A stretch of DNA of 64,000 nt from Clostridium sp. JN-1 (GCF_003718715.1 NZ_CP033465.1:2666001-2730000), one strand, 5' to 3'; positions 37,788 through 46,614 are shown, counted from the first letter of the stretch. Notes: generated from the sequence alone by a model not told the origin. Numbers and translations: made by a program.

Positions 37788-37816
37788 TTGATTTTTTCGT
37801 AAATATAATATATAAT
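37788..37816 (+). promoter_or_regulatory. Promoter of tRNA-Pro(TGG)
   Basis: TTGATT (37788-37793), 17-bp spacer, TATAAT (37811-37816); the tRNA starts 15 nt after the -10 box. Confidence 0.7.
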
Positions 37817-37830
37817 ATTCATGTACTCAT

Positions 37831-37906
37831 CGGGGTGTGGCGCAGATGGGAGCGCGCGTGGTTTGGGACCATGAGGTCGCAGGTTCAAGCCCTGTCACCC
37901 CGACCA
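37831..37906 (+). tRNA. tRNA-Pro (TGG)
   Basis: 76-nt cloverleaf with encoded CCA. Acceptor CGGGGTG/CACCCCG, anticodon loop TTTGGGA giving TGG, T-arm GCAGG-TTCAAGC-CCTGT. Single-gene unit with its own promoter and terminator. Confidence 0.95.
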
Positions 37907-37919
37907 ATAAGTTACGTAT

Positions 37920-37950
37920 AAAAGGAGTAAACAAAAGTTTACTCCTTTTA
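37920..37950 (+). terminator. Terminator after tRNA-Pro(TGG)
   Basis: AAAGGAGTAAAC pairs with GTTTACTCCTTT, followed by TATATTC. Confidence 0.8.
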
Positions 37951-37963
37951 TATTCAATTATGC

Positions 37964-37992
37964 TTGACATATATAGGTATAATTGCTAAATT
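37964..37992 (+). promoter_or_regulatory. Promoter of tRNA-Pro(CGG)
   Basis: Consensus TTGACA (37964-37969), 17-bp spacer, weak -10 TAAATT (37987-37992), 32 nt before the tRNA. Confidence 0.55.
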
Positions 37993-38024
37993 ATAATTAT
38001 ACTAAATTTATATCATAGTTTAAA

Positions 38025-38100
38025 CGGGGTGTGGCGCAGATGGGAGCGCGCTTGCTTCGGGAGCAAGAGGCCGCAGGTTCAAGCCCTGTCACCCCGACCA
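38025..38100 (+). tRNA. tRNA-Pro (CGG)
   Basis: 76-nt cloverleaf with CCA; anticodon arm CTTGC-TTCGGGA-GCAAG gives CGG. Acceptor, D-arm and T-arm are the same as in the tRNA-Pro(TGG) 120 nt upstream, so the two are duplicates that differ mainly in the anticodon arm. Confidence 0.95.
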
Positions 38101-38102
38101 TA

Positions 38103-38135
38103 GTGGTAAATGAATATACCACTTTTTTTATACTT
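38103..38135 (+). terminator. Terminator after tRNA-Pro(CGG)
   Basis: AGTGGTA pairs with TATACCACT, then seven T. Confidence 0.85.
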
Positions 38136-38304
38136 TAAATTCAACTGCTAACGTTCTTTAAATTATGTTAACTTTTTATAATAACTGCAGAATTATATAA
38201 CTTCAGGATAAAAAATTACTAATTATCCATAATAAACTCATGAACAGTATAAAACTTTTCTAAAATGGTTCTACTTTTAAAAATTTATAAGGATGTGTTT
38301 TATC

Positions 38305-39654
38305 ATGAAAGAAAATTATGAAGACTTGTTTAAAAGTTTAGCTGAATCTTATGTTAATGGTAACTTTGAAGATTGTGTAAAACAAATTTTAAGTAAGCCA
38401 AACATTAACAAAGAATATCTTAGTAATGTTATATCTTCCTTATGCGGCATTAAAGTTGATTTTACCAAAGACTTTATACATGATTTAAAAAACGCCATAT
38501 CTAATTATAATCCAAACCATAAAGTAGTTGAAAAAATACGATACTGCAGTGCAGACTGCAAAGGTACCAATAATGGTAGTACACTTTGTCAAAGTTCGTG
38601 TCCATTTGATGCAATATTCATAGACAAAGATAATAATAATGCCTATATTGATGGATATAGATGTACAGATTGTGGTTTCTGTGTCGAAGCATGTCCTAGC
38701 GGAAGTATTCTTGACAAAGTTGAGTTCATTCCTCTTATTGATATTTTAAAAAGTAATAGTCCGGTCATTGCTGCAGTAGCTCCTGCAATTTCAGGTCAAT
38801 TTGCCAATGCAAATATTAATCAATTGAGATCCGCTTTCAAAAAGTTAGGATTTACTGATATGATAGAAGTTGCTTTCTTTGCTGATATGCTAACTTTAAA
38901 AGAGGCTGCTGAATTTGACATTCATGTAAATAATGAAAAGGACTTAATGATAACTTCATGCTGCTGTCCTATGTGGGTTGGAATGGTAAAAAGAGTTTAT
39001 AAAGACTTAATTAAATATGTATCTCCATCAATTTCACCTATGATTGCAGCTGGAAGAGTTTTAAAAAAACTAAATCCTGATTGTAAAGTTGTTTTCGTAG
39101 GACCATGTGTTGCAAAAAAAGCAGAAGCAAAAGATAAAGATCTAGCAGATGCCATAGACTTTGTACTTACATTTTCTGAATTAGAAGACATATTTAATGT
39201 ATTTAACATAAAACCTCAAGATTTAAAAGAGGATATATCTTCAGAATATGCATCAAAAGGCGGAAGATTATATGCCCGTACTGGAGGAGTATCAATAGCA
39301 ATAGGTGAAGCTATAGAACGATTATTTCCTGAAAAATACAAACTGCTTAAAACAACACATGCTAATGGAATAAAGAAATGTAAAGAAATGTTATCAAAAG
39401 TTCAAAAAGGAGATATACATGCTAACTTCATGGAAGGAATGGGATGCATCGGCGGCTGCGTTGGCGGACCAAAGGCAATAATTCCGCGGGAAATTGGGAA
39501 AGAAAAAGTAGATGAGTTTGCAGAAAAATCATCTATAAAGGTACCCATTGACAGTAACTGCATGATAGAAATATTAAATAAAATAGGTATAAAATCTGTA
39601 GATGATTTTAAAGAAGACAATGCTCAAACAGAAATTTTTGAAAGGGAATTTTAA
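38305..39654 (+). CDS. [FeFe]-hydrogenase, group B-like monomeric enzyme
   Basis: Iron hydrogenase large subunit with two N-terminal [4Fe-4S] motifs (about 80-140: CSADCKG..., CQSSCPFDAIF, CTDCGFCVEACPSG) and the H-cluster domain. H-cluster motifs are ITSCCCPMWVGM (L1), VGPCVAKKAEA (L2) and EGMGCIGGCVGGPKA (L3). L1 with three consecutive Cys and L2 starting G-P-C differ from the usual T-S-C-C-P and M-P-C of group A enzymes and fit the group B type known from Clostridium pasteurianum HydIII. It would interconvert protons and H2 with ferredoxin as likely partner. No maturases are in the window. ATG 38305 is preferred over ATG 38293, which lies directly on the ribosome binding site. Confidence 0.88.
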   Translation: MKENYEDLFKSLAESYVNGNFEDCVKQILSKPNINKEYLSNVISSLCGIKVDFTKDFIHDLKNAISNYNPNHKVVEKIRYCSADCKGTNNGSTLCQSSCPFDAIFIDKDNNNAYIDGYRCTDCGFCVEACPSGSILDKVEFIPLIDILKSNSPVIAAVAPAISGQFANANINQLRSAFKKLGFTDMIEVAFFADMLTLKEAAEFDIHVNNEKDLMITSCCCPMWVGMVKRVYKDLIKYVSPSISPMIAAGRVLKKLNPDCKVVFVGPCVAKKAEAKDKDLADAIDFVLTFSELEDIFNVFNIKPQDLKEDISSEYASKGGRLYARTGGVSIAIGEAIERLFPEKYKLLKTTHANGIKKCKEMLSKVQKGDIHANFMEGMGCIGGCVGGPKAIIPREIGKEKVDEFAEKSSIKVPIDSNCMIEILNKIGIKSVDDFKEDNAQTEIFEREF

Positions 39655-39705
39655 ATAAATTTAAACTTAAAACCTTTAGTTTAATTGGATGGAGGGAATA
39701 ATTTT

Positions 39706-40362
39706 ATGTTTGAAAATATAAAAGCTGCCATTTTTGATATGGATGGAACTTTAATAGACTCTATGTGGGTCTGGGATAAAATCGATGAAGATTTTTTAAA
39801 GAAAAGAAGTATACACATACCCCAAGGTTTTAAAAAAGGACTTGATAAACTAGATGCTGGGCAAGCTGCAAAATACTTTAAAGATACTTTTAATTTAAAA
39901 GAAGGTATAAGGGAAATTGAAAAAGAATGGTTTGATACTGCCCTTTATGAATATTCTAATAATGTCAAATTAAAACCTGGAGTAAGGGAATTTTTATTGT
40001 TATTAAAATCTAAAGGTATTAAAATAGCTTTAGCTACAAGTAATTATCCTATACTAGTTGAAACCTCATTAAAAAAAAATAACATATACGACTTTTTTAA
40101 TGTCATAGTGACTGCAAATGATGTTAAGAAAAATAAAAGTTTTCCTGATATATATCTACTTGCAGCAAAAAGATTAAATATAGCTCCAAATCACTGTATA
40201 GTATTCGAAGACATATTACCTGCAATCCAAGGTGCAAAAGCTGGCGGCATGACTGTTATTGGTATTCACGATAACTATTCTGAATACGAAAGAGAATCTA
40301 TCATAGAAAAATCAGACAAGTACGTATACAATTACGATGAGTTAACCAGTTCTTTTGCTTAA
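39706..40362 (+). CDS. HAD-superfamily phosphatase, beta-phosphoglucomutase-like
   Basis: 218 residues from ATG 39706, 9 nt after GGAGGG. HAD motif I is AAIFDMDGTLIDS (nucleophile and acid/base Asp), motif II the Ser of ALATSN, motif III the Lys of DVKKNKSFPD and motif IV FEDILPAIQGAKAGGM. The helical cap between motifs I and II fits the C1 subfamily (phosphoglucomutases, phosphoglycolate or sugar-phosphate phosphatases). The substrate cannot be assigned. Follows the hydrogenase by 50 nt, possibly co-transcribed. Confidence 0.88.
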   Translation: MFENIKAAIFDMDGTLIDSMWVWDKIDEDFLKKRSIHIPQGFKKGLDKLDAGQAAKYFKDTFNLKEGIREIEKEWFDTALYEYSNNVKLKPGVREFLLLLKSKGIKIALATSNYPILVETSLKKNNIYDFFNVIVTANDVKKNKSFPDIYLLAAKRLNIAPNHCIVFEDILPAIQGAKAGGMTVIGIHDNYSEYERESIIEKSDKYVYNYDELTSSFA

Positions 40363-40437
40363 TATTTATTTTGTCAATGTAACTTTTCACAACTTCTGCA
40401 TATATATAATATATGTATAAATTGTGGGAGGGATTTT

Positions 40438-40854
40438 GTGATATTCGCAATTTTATTTTTAATCGTTATATCAATTAGTTTTTACTTTTATACTACTTTA
40501 AATAATAAACTATACGATCAAAGGAAGCAAATACTCGTACTGAAACACGAAAATAGTAATTTAAAGCATAAGCTTAAGAAATCTCCCTCTCAAAATATAA
40601 AATCTATATCTATAGAATATGTAACACCTAAATACAATAGGGGGATTATAATAAATTATTGTAGTGTATACTTGTCTCCAGTAGATGATTCAATGAATAT
40701 AATAACTTCACTTAGACAAGATACACACGTGTTAATTCAAGACAGTGCTATTATAAGAAATACCAGGTGGCTTAGAGTATACTTTGATAATAAAACAGGA
40801 ATAAATAATAAGGGTTGGATAATTGAAAACAATGTAAAAGCAGATTATATATAA
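40438..40854 (+). CDS. Membrane-anchored protein with SH3-like domain
   Basis: 138 residues with GTG start close behind GGGAGGGA. An N-terminal membrane helix (residues 1-18) is followed by a short coiled coil (YDQRKQILVLKHENSNLKHK) and a C-terminal SH3b-like beta domain (NYCSVYLSPVDDSMNIITSL ... WLRVYFDNKTGINNKGWIIE). Such modules in clostridia are often extracytoplasmic and bind cell wall. Assignment rests on sequence pattern only; function unknown. Confidence 0.7.
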   Translation: MIFAILFLIVISISFYFYTTLNNKLYDQRKQILVLKHENSNLKHKLKKSPSQNIKSISIEYVTPKYNRGIIINYCSVYLSPVDDSMNIITSLRQDTHVLIQDSAIIRNTRWLRVYFDNKTGINNKGWIIENNVKADYI

Positions 40855-40906
40855 AAAATGTTATTTATAAGCGGCTAATTATCTAATAAACAAGGGGGAC
40901 ATTTTG

Positions 40907-42085
40907 ATGACATGCAAGTTTTATCTGCGCAGAGGCATGGGTAGAAAATCTGAAAATGGTTATCCATGGATTTACTTAAACGAAATTGAAAGTTATGATG
41001 GAGAATATAAAAACGGCGACATAGTTGAGGTCTACAACTTTAAGGATAAGTTTATAGGTAAAGGCTGTGTAAATAATCTTTCAAAAATTTTTATAAGAAT
41101 ACTGACTCATGATATAAATCAGCACATAGATGAAGGCTTTTTTAGGAAAAGGCTGCATGATGCCTGGGAATATAGAAAAAAGGTACTCATAGATACTTCA
41201 TGCTGCAGACTTCTATTTGGAGAATCTGACTTTATTCCAGGACTTATAATAGATAAGTATGGAAACTATTATGTTATTCAGTTTTTATCCCTAGGGATTG
41301 ATAAATATAAAGACACTATAGTAAAAATACTAGTTAATGACTTTAATGCAAGTGGAATCTATGAAAGAGATGACATAAAGGTTAGAGAACTTGAGGGTCT
41401 TGATCTAACTAAAGGATTTTTAACTCAACCTTTTGATACCAATATACAGATTAGTGAAAATGGTGTCAAATACATAATAGATATTGAGAATGATCAAAAA
41501 ACCGGATTTTTTTTGGATCAAAAAGAAAATAGACAGGCAATACACAAAGTATGTAAAAACGCAGAAGTACTAGATTGTTTTACTCACACTGGATCTTTTG
41601 CTCTAAATGCAGGTATTGCAGGAGCTAAAAGTGTACTTGGAGTTGACATATCCCGCCAATCAATAGAATGTGCTAAAAGAAATGCAGAACTCAATGGTCT
41701 ATCAGACATCGTTAAATTTGAATGTCATAATGCTTTTGACATACTGCATACTTGGGCAAAACAAGGTAAAAAATATGATGTTGTAATTCTTGATCCCCCA
41801 GCTTTTACAAAATCTAAATCCACAATTTCAAATGCAATAAGAGGATATAAAGAAATTAATTTAAGGGGAATGGAAATGATTAGACCTGGAGGATTTTTAG
41901 TCACATGCTCATGTTCACATTCTATGAGTGCAGATTTACTTAAAAACGTAATATTAGCTGCCGCAAAAGACAATAAAAGATTCTTAAGACAAGTAGAATT
42001 TAGAACTCAATCTGCTGATCATCCTATTTTATGTTACTTTAATGAATCATATTATTTAAAGTTCTACATTTTTCAGATTATGTAA
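40907..42085 (+). CDS. Class I rRNA large-subunit methyltransferase, RlmI-like
   Basis: 392 residues from ATG 40907 (GGGGGAC 6 nt upstream). N-terminal PUA-like domain (FYLRRGMGRKSENGYPWIYL, about 4-75), a linker region, and a C-terminal Rossmann methyltransferase with SAM-binding VLDCFTHTGSFALNAGIAGA and catalytic-type motif VILDPPAF, followed by SCSHSM. The layout matches RlmI-type 23S rRNA 5-methylcytosine methyltransferases, in which Cys of the S-C-S motif region takes part in catalysis. The exact target base is not proven. Its 3' end abuts repeat element C. Confidence 0.88.
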   Translation: MTCKFYLRRGMGRKSENGYPWIYLNEIESYDGEYKNGDIVEVYNFKDKFIGKGCVNNLSKIFIRILTHDINQHIDEGFFRKRLHDAWEYRKKVLIDTSCCRLLFGESDFIPGLIIDKYGNYYVIQFLSLGIDKYKDTIVKILVNDFNASGIYERDDIKVRELEGLDLTKGFLTQPFDTNIQISENGVKYIIDIENDQKTGFFLDQKENRQAIHKVCKNAEVLDCFTHTGSFALNAGIAGAKSVLGVDISRQSIECAKRNAELNGLSDIVKFECHNAFDILHTWAKQGKKYDVVILDPPAFTKSKSTISNAIRGYKEINLRGMEMIRPGGFLVTCSCSHSMSADLLKNVILAAAKDNKRFLRQVEFRTQSADHPILCYFNESYYLKFYIFQIM

Positions 42086-42113
42086 CCTTTAACAAAGACA
42101 GAGGGAAAAAAAC

Positions 42114-42687
42114 AGAGGACATAGGACATAGGACAATTGACAGAGAAGGTTGATTTTTCTCCGCTGCACTGCAAAAAATCTTTAATAAAAAGCGGCCACA
42201 GCCGCGTTATTTCGCTTCGCTCAATTTCTTTTGGGCGCAGCCCTTAACTAGGCTGCTTTATTATTACTTTTTTTATCATTAAATTTTTATATAACTATAA
42301 CCTTTTATGCGATAGCATATTAATATCGTATACTTTAAAATTCATATATTATCCCATGAATACCTTCATATCTTTTTGGTCTCATTATAGCTCCTCATTT
42401 TTCACAACTAAACGTAGGTGGTTCAATTATATTTTCACCATCTATTTCATCAAACATTTCAATCACATCTCTTGGTATATATTCTTCTACTCCACAATTC
42501 TCACATTTAAATTTCTAAGAAAAAATAAAAGAACATATCTAGATTTGATTTACACAAATCTAGGTACATTCTCATGGTTACACAATGTTTCGCTTTAGCG
42601 AAACGAGTTATCAAAAATTTAATTAAAGATTTTTCGAAGCACAGCGGAGAAAAATCAACCTTCACTGTCCTATGTCCTATGTCCTCT
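42114..42687. repeat. Repeat element C: complete copy with terminal inverted repeats
   Basis: 574 bp filling the gap between the RlmI-like gene and comB. Left end AGAGGACATAGGACATAGG... then GAAGGTTGATTTTTCTCCGC; the right end inverts to the same heptamer variant (ACATAGG) and the same GAAGGTTGATTTTTCTCCGC. Internal hairpins: GCGGC-CACA-GCCGC (42191-42204), GCAGCC/GGCTGC (42237-42255), AGATTTG/CAAATCT (42540-42561), GTTTCGCT/AGCGAAAC (42587-42604). A zinc-ribbon relic lies at 42335-42514. The left half closely matches element B. There is no transposase, so as a mobile unit it would be non-autonomous. Confidence 0.8.
42335..42514 (-). pseudogene. Relic of a small zinc-ribbon protein in element C
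   Basis: Sixty codons without a start (TAG just upstream): KFKCENCGVEEYIPRDV ... IEPPTFSCEK-stop-GAIMRPKRYEG ... IYEF-stop. The first C-x-x-C is intact; the second Cys of the other pair is an in-frame TGA (42397-42395). The sister copy in element B has this Cys but lost one in the first pair. Confidence 0.6.
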
Positions 42688-42705
42688 AAAAAATGCTTTG
42701 CATTT

Positions 42706-43446
42706 TTAACATATCTTCTTATATTCTTCATCCTTAAACACACCTATAATACCATTTTTATATTCAGGAACTAAATCTATTATATCCTTTTTACAACAAT
42801 AATTTAAATCATCTTCTAAGTGAAGCTGTTTTAACTTTTTATAGTGATTTGCATGTTTTATAAAATCTTTAATTTTGTCATTTTGTTTGTATATATATAA
42901 GGCTGTTTTAGCTATATCCGCAAGTTCAACATCTTCTTTTAATTTCAATATACAATTCAATATATACCCACTGCATGCAAAATCATCTATAGAAAACTGT
43001 CCATAAGTACCTGAGTTTACTATAACCACGTCATTATTCAATTCTATAACCTTTTTTGATACTGCGCTGGCATTTATCATTGCACCTATTAAAATATTTT
43101 TAGCTAAAACACTTCTCTTAATTGCTCTAGTTCCATTTGTTGTTGTCATCACAAGTTTTTTACCTTTTATAAGCTTGTCCTTATATTCTAATGGAGAATT
43201 TGAAAAATCAAAGCCACCTATTTTAACAGCATTTCTTTCTCCGCCAAGTACACAGCTGCTTCTATCTTTATTAGCTATTTTAAGTGCTTCTTCTACTGTC
43301 AAAGTTGGTATAACTTGAGTACATCCATTGTTGATTGCTGTAATTATTACAGACGTAGCCCTAAGTATATCAATGACTACTACTGTTTTATCCTTAACTT
43401 TTTCATTTTTTATATCATCAGCAGATATTATTATATCTAGTTTCAT
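42706..43446 (-). CDS. comB: 2-phosphosulfolactate phosphatase (ComB family)
   Basis: Mg-dependent phosphatase acting on 2-phosphosulfolactate, known from coenzyme M synthesis in methanogens and from sulfolactate formation in spore formers. 246 residues from ATG 43446. Family segments: VVVIDILRATSVIITAINNG, CVLGGERNAVKIGGFDFSNS, LVMTTTNGTRAI and QFSIDDFACSGYIL. The start lies next to the stop of the upstream radical SAM gene (ATG-TGA), so translation is coupled. No other sulfolactate or coenzyme M genes are visible in the window. Confidence 0.88.
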   Translation of the reverse strand: MKLDIIISADDIKNEKVKDKTVVVIDILRATSVIITAINNGCTQVIPTLTVEEALKIANKDRSSCVLGGERNAVKIGGFDFSNSPLEYKDKLIKGKKLVMTTTNGTRAIKRSVLAKNILIGAMINASAVSKKVIELNNDVVIVNSGTYGQFSIDDFACSGYILNCILKLKEDVELADIAKTALYIYKQNDKIKDFIKHANHYKKLKQLHLEDDLNYCCKKDIIDLVPEYKNGIIGVFKDEEYKKIC

Positions 43447-43453
43447 AAGGTCT

Positions 43454-44386
43454 TCACATCCCTTCATTCTTAGAAAATATGCCTTGATAAATATTTCTCT
43501 TTTCTAATTCCCTATCAATTGAATTTAAAACTTCCCACTTTTTAAGGCTCCACTTTGGACCTATAAGTAAGTTTCTCGGTGCATCTCCGGTAAGTCTATG
43601 AATAACTACATTAGAAGGAGTTATTGATATTGCCGAGCAAATTATATCCACGTACTCCTCTTGAGACAAAAACTTTAGTTCATTACTTTCATATAATTTC
43701 TCCATAGGAGTATTTTTTATTAAATGAAGAAGATGAAATTTAACTCCTTGTATATCCTTACTTGTGACGTATCTCACTGTATTCATCATATCTTCTTTAG
43801 TCTCATTAGGGAGTCCAAATATAATATGAACAACTACATCTATTTTCTTTTTTCTAAGCACACTAACTGCATTGTCAAAAACGTCTAAGGTATATCCTCT
43901 GTTTATTTTATATGCAGTATTTTCATTTGATGTTTGAAGTCCTAATTCAACCCATGTATATGCCTTACTATTAAATTTAGACAATAATTCGACAACTTGA
44001 GGCTCAAGACAATCTGGTCTCGTAGCAACAGCTAATCCTACTACATCTTCTTGAGAAATTGCCTCATTATATCTCTTTTCAAGCACATCTAAAGGAGCAT
44101 ATGTATTTGTATATGCTTGAAAATAAGCTATATACTTGCCGCCTTTCCACTTCTTATGCATAACACTTTTTACTTGTTCAAATTGGTGTGCAATATCGAA
44201 GTTTCTATTTCCTGCAAAATCTCCAGATCCTCTTTCACTGCAAAAAATACATCCTCCTGTGCTTATGGTACCATCTCTGTTAGGGCATGAAAATCCCGCA
44301 TCCAGTGATATCTTAAAAACTTTACATCCAAACTTTTTCCTCAAAAAATAATTTAGACTGTAATATCTCTTATTATTCCAATACAT
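43454..44386 (-). CDS. Radical SAM protein, TIGR01212/YhcC family
   Basis: 310 residues from ATG 44386, preceded by GGAG. The iron-sulfur motif is spread as in this family: FSCPNRDGTISTGGCIFCSE (Cys, nine residues, Cys-x-x-Cys). Also seen are RPDCLEPQVVELLSKF and VELGLQTSNENTAYKINRGY. Members are widespread radical SAM enzymes without a settled reaction; a role in RNA or cofactor modification has been suggested but is not established here. Ends overlapping the ribosome binding region of comB. Confidence 0.9.
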   Translation of the reverse strand: MYWNNKRYYSLNYFLRKKFGCKVFKISLDAGFSCPNRDGTISTGGCIFCSERGSGDFAGNRNFDIAHQFEQVKSVMHKKWKGGKYIAYFQAYTNTYAPLDVLEKRYNEAISQEDVVGLAVATRPDCLEPQVVELLSKFNSKAYTWVELGLQTSNENTAYKINRGYTLDVFDNAVSVLRKKKIDVVVHIIFGLPNETKEDMMNTVRYVTSKDIQGVKFHLLHLIKNTPMEKLYESNELKFLSQEEYVDIICSAISITPSNVVIHRLTGDAPRNLLIGPKWSLKKWEVLNSIDRELEKRNIYQGIFSKNEGM

Positions 44387-44438
44387 ACTTTTCTCCATAA
44401 TCAAAATTATTTACATTTGTAAATTTAAATATATTATA

Positions 44439-45548
44439 TCACATTTTAACTTCTTTAAAATTTTTTAAATCTAACTGCCACTTACCTATATAATTAGATA
44501 CTGATTTATCATTAGCTGATTTTGGAACTACATCAAAGTTTAAATTATCCTTATCATACGAAGAGAAAAGAACATTAACTTTGTCTATAGGATACTTATC
44601 TTCAAACTTAAAAGGTATCATATCTCCGCTGTCTGCTTTATAAACTCTAAGACTTTTACTTTCATTTACTGTAGAATACTGTGCAGTTATGAACTTTTCT
44701 GTTGGTGAAAATGACATGAACTCTACTTTTGCATCTTTTAACATATCTAATGGAAATACTTCTTTCCCAATTGGCTTTTCTTTAATTTTGGTTTGTCCTT
44801 GAGACTCTTGACCTCCACCTCCTTGACCTCCTTGCTCATTATTATCTCCTCCATTAGAAGATTGAACCGCTAAAGTTTCATCAATTTTTACAATACCTAA
44901 AAAAGAATTTTTATCATAAGTAGAAATTGCTAGAGAATCTCCACCATATGAAAAACTAATTAAAGAAAACTTTTTAGGTACTAAAATTTTATTTATATTA
45001 GCTTTATCATCTTTAGAAAAAGCATAGCTGGGTAATCCTTCAAAATTTATAACAAGATTTGTATTAGCATTGTTTTTACTTCTAAGTCTTATCTCGCCAT
45101 CTTGTTCAAAAGCTTCCTTTTCAATTGAATCCTTTGTATCAACAACTTTGTAATCATTATCTTCCTTAGATATTCTCACATCATACTGATCTAAGCTCGT
45201 AAAAACTTTGCTTAAGTCAGAACGACTTACCATTATCTTAAATAACCCTGCTGATCCAACTTCATTCGTTTCTGCTATATTGTATCCAAAAATTTTTAAA
45301 TTTTGATTTTCACTATTAGCTGGACTTTTTGAAAGCTTTTTACTATAAAATTGACTTATATTATCTATATTGCCTTTAGCGACTGCATTCATATATGATT
45401 CAGTAACATTGGCAGCTGCTTTTATATCAAAAGCATTTGACTTATCACTTTCTGTTTTTTTGCCAGATGTACAACCTGTAAATATTAAAGGAAATATCAT
45501 AATTATAAATAAAGTTATTTTTTTTACGTTCTTATGTAAAATCAACAT
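44439..45548 (-). CDS. Secreted lipoprotein of unknown function with Gly/Gln linker
   Basis: 369 residues with a type II signal (membrane segment 11-23, lipobox IFTGC, Cys26). The N-terminal half (40-215) and the C-terminal half (255-369) are joined by a low-complexity linker rich in Gly, Gln and Asn (NGGDNNEQGGQGGGGQESQG). The C-terminal half has beta-propeller-like strands (KVEFMSFSPTEKFITAQYST; SLRVYKADSGDMIPF). I do not recognise a named family. It lies upstream of the radical SAM and comB genes on the same strand, 52 nt apart. Confidence 0.75.
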   Translation of the reverse strand: MLILHKNVKKITLFIIMIFPLIFTGCTSGKKTESDKSNAFDIKAAANVTESYMNAVAKGNIDNISQFYSKKLSKSPANSENQNLKIFGYNIAETNEVGSAGLFKIMVSRSDLSKVFTSLDQYDVRISKEDNDYKVVDTKDSIEKEAFEQDGEIRLRSKNNANTNLVINFEGLPSYAFSKDDKANINKILVPKKFSLISFSYGGDSLAISTYDKNSFLGIVKIDETLAVQSSNGGDNNEQGGQGGGGQESQGQTKIKEKPIGKEVFPLDMLKDAKVEFMSFSPTEKFITAQYSTVNESKSLRVYKADSGDMIPFKFEDKYPIDKVNVLFSSYDKDNLNFDVVPKSANDKSVSNYIGKWQLDLKNFKEVKM

Positions 45549-45717
45549 ACTATACTCTCATATCCTTCCTTTAAATAATAGTTTGTCTTTAGTTTTCCCT
45601 TAAAGTTAAATTTAATTTATAAATTATTATTTTAAATATTTAATTTTTCTTAACATCTAATCATATATACACTATAATTTAAGTTACTATATATTATTTA
45701 TAATAGAAGGTGAATAT

Positions 45718-46614
45718 ATGCTGGATCTGCACAATTGCAAACTATGTCCTAGAAATTGCGGAGTAGATAGATTAAATGGAGAAGTTGGATTTTGCAAATC
45801 TCAAGAAAATGTAAAAGTTGCACGAGTATCTCTTCATTACTGGGAAGAACCATGTATATCTGGTACTCAAGGTTCTGGTACAGTGTTTTTCTCAAACTGC
45901 AATTTAAAATGTGTATTTTGTCAAAATCACAAAATAAGCTCTGATGGTATAGGTAAGGAAATAACTATACAAAGGTTGAGCGAAATTTTCTTAGAACAGC
46001 AAAAAAGAGGTGCACTAAATATAAACTTGGTTAGTCCTACTCATTACGTTCCACAGATAATAAAGTCTCTAGACATTGCAAAATCTAAAGGACTTAATAT
46101 TCCTATAATATATAATACAAGTAGTTACGAGAACTTAGAAACTATACGTGCACTAAGAGGATATATAGATGTCTATTTGCCTGATTTAAAATACTTTAAT
46201 GATAAATATGCTGTAAAGTATTCAAATGCAAATAATTATTTTTATTATGCATCTAAAGCTATAGAAGAAATGTTTTCACAAGTTGGAAAAGCAAGATTTG
46301 ATAAAAATGGCATAATCCAAAAAGGAGTTATTGTAAGACACCTTATGCTTCCTGGTCTCTTATTTGATTCAAAAAAAATAATGGACTATCTACATAAAAC
46401 TTATGGTGATTCAATATATATAAGCATAATGAATCAATTTACTCCTGCACATAATACTTCTCATTTCCCGGAAATAAATAGAAAATTAAGTCCTAAACAC
46501 TATGATGTTTTAATAGACTACTGTTTATCAATTGGAATAAAAAATGCCTTTATTCAAGAAGAAGGCACGTGTTCTGAAAGTTTTATACCTGAATTCGACT
46601 TAAGAGGAATTTAA
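45718..46614 (+). CDS. Radical SAM protein related to pyruvate formate-lyase activating enzymes
   Basis: 298 residues. An N-terminal Cys cluster (CKLCPRNCGVDR, GFCKSQ) is followed by the radical SAM motif SNCNLKCVFCQNHKISS (C-x3-C-x2-C) and a partial TIM barrel (NLVSPTHYVPQI, VYLPDLKYF, GVIVRHLMLPG). The extra N-terminal motif places it in the PflA-related YgiQ/AmmeMemoRadiSam-like branch rather than a classical glycyl-radical activase. No glycyl radical enzyme is adjacent. AAGGTGAATAT precedes the ATG. The stop lies inside a 32-bp palindrome shared with the convergent gene. Confidence 0.85.
   Translation: MLDLHNCKLCPRNCGVDRLNGEVGFCKSQENVKVARVSLHYWEEPCISGTQGSGTVFFSNCNLKCVFCQNHKISSDGIGKEITIQRLSEIFLEQQKRGALNINLVSPTHYVPQIIKSLDIAKSKGLNIPIIYNTSSYENLETIRALRGYIDVYLPDLKYFNDKYAVKYSNANNYFYYASKAIEEMFSQVGKARFDKNGIIQKGVIVRHLMLPGLLFDSKKIMDYLHKTYGDSIYISIMNQFTPAHNTSHFPEINRKLSPKHYDVLIDYCLSIGIKNAFIQEEGTCSESFIPEFDLRGI

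Noticed and set aside
37628-37888. Minus-strand open frame starting MNLRPHGPKPRALPSAPHP
   Set aside because: Antisense to tRNA-Pro(TGG) and the terminator before it; no ribosome binding site.
42356-42774. Several overlapping frames across element C on both strands
   Set aside because: No ribosome binding sites and no family likeness; they follow from the AT-rich repeat. Only the zinc-ribbon relic is supported by the second copy.
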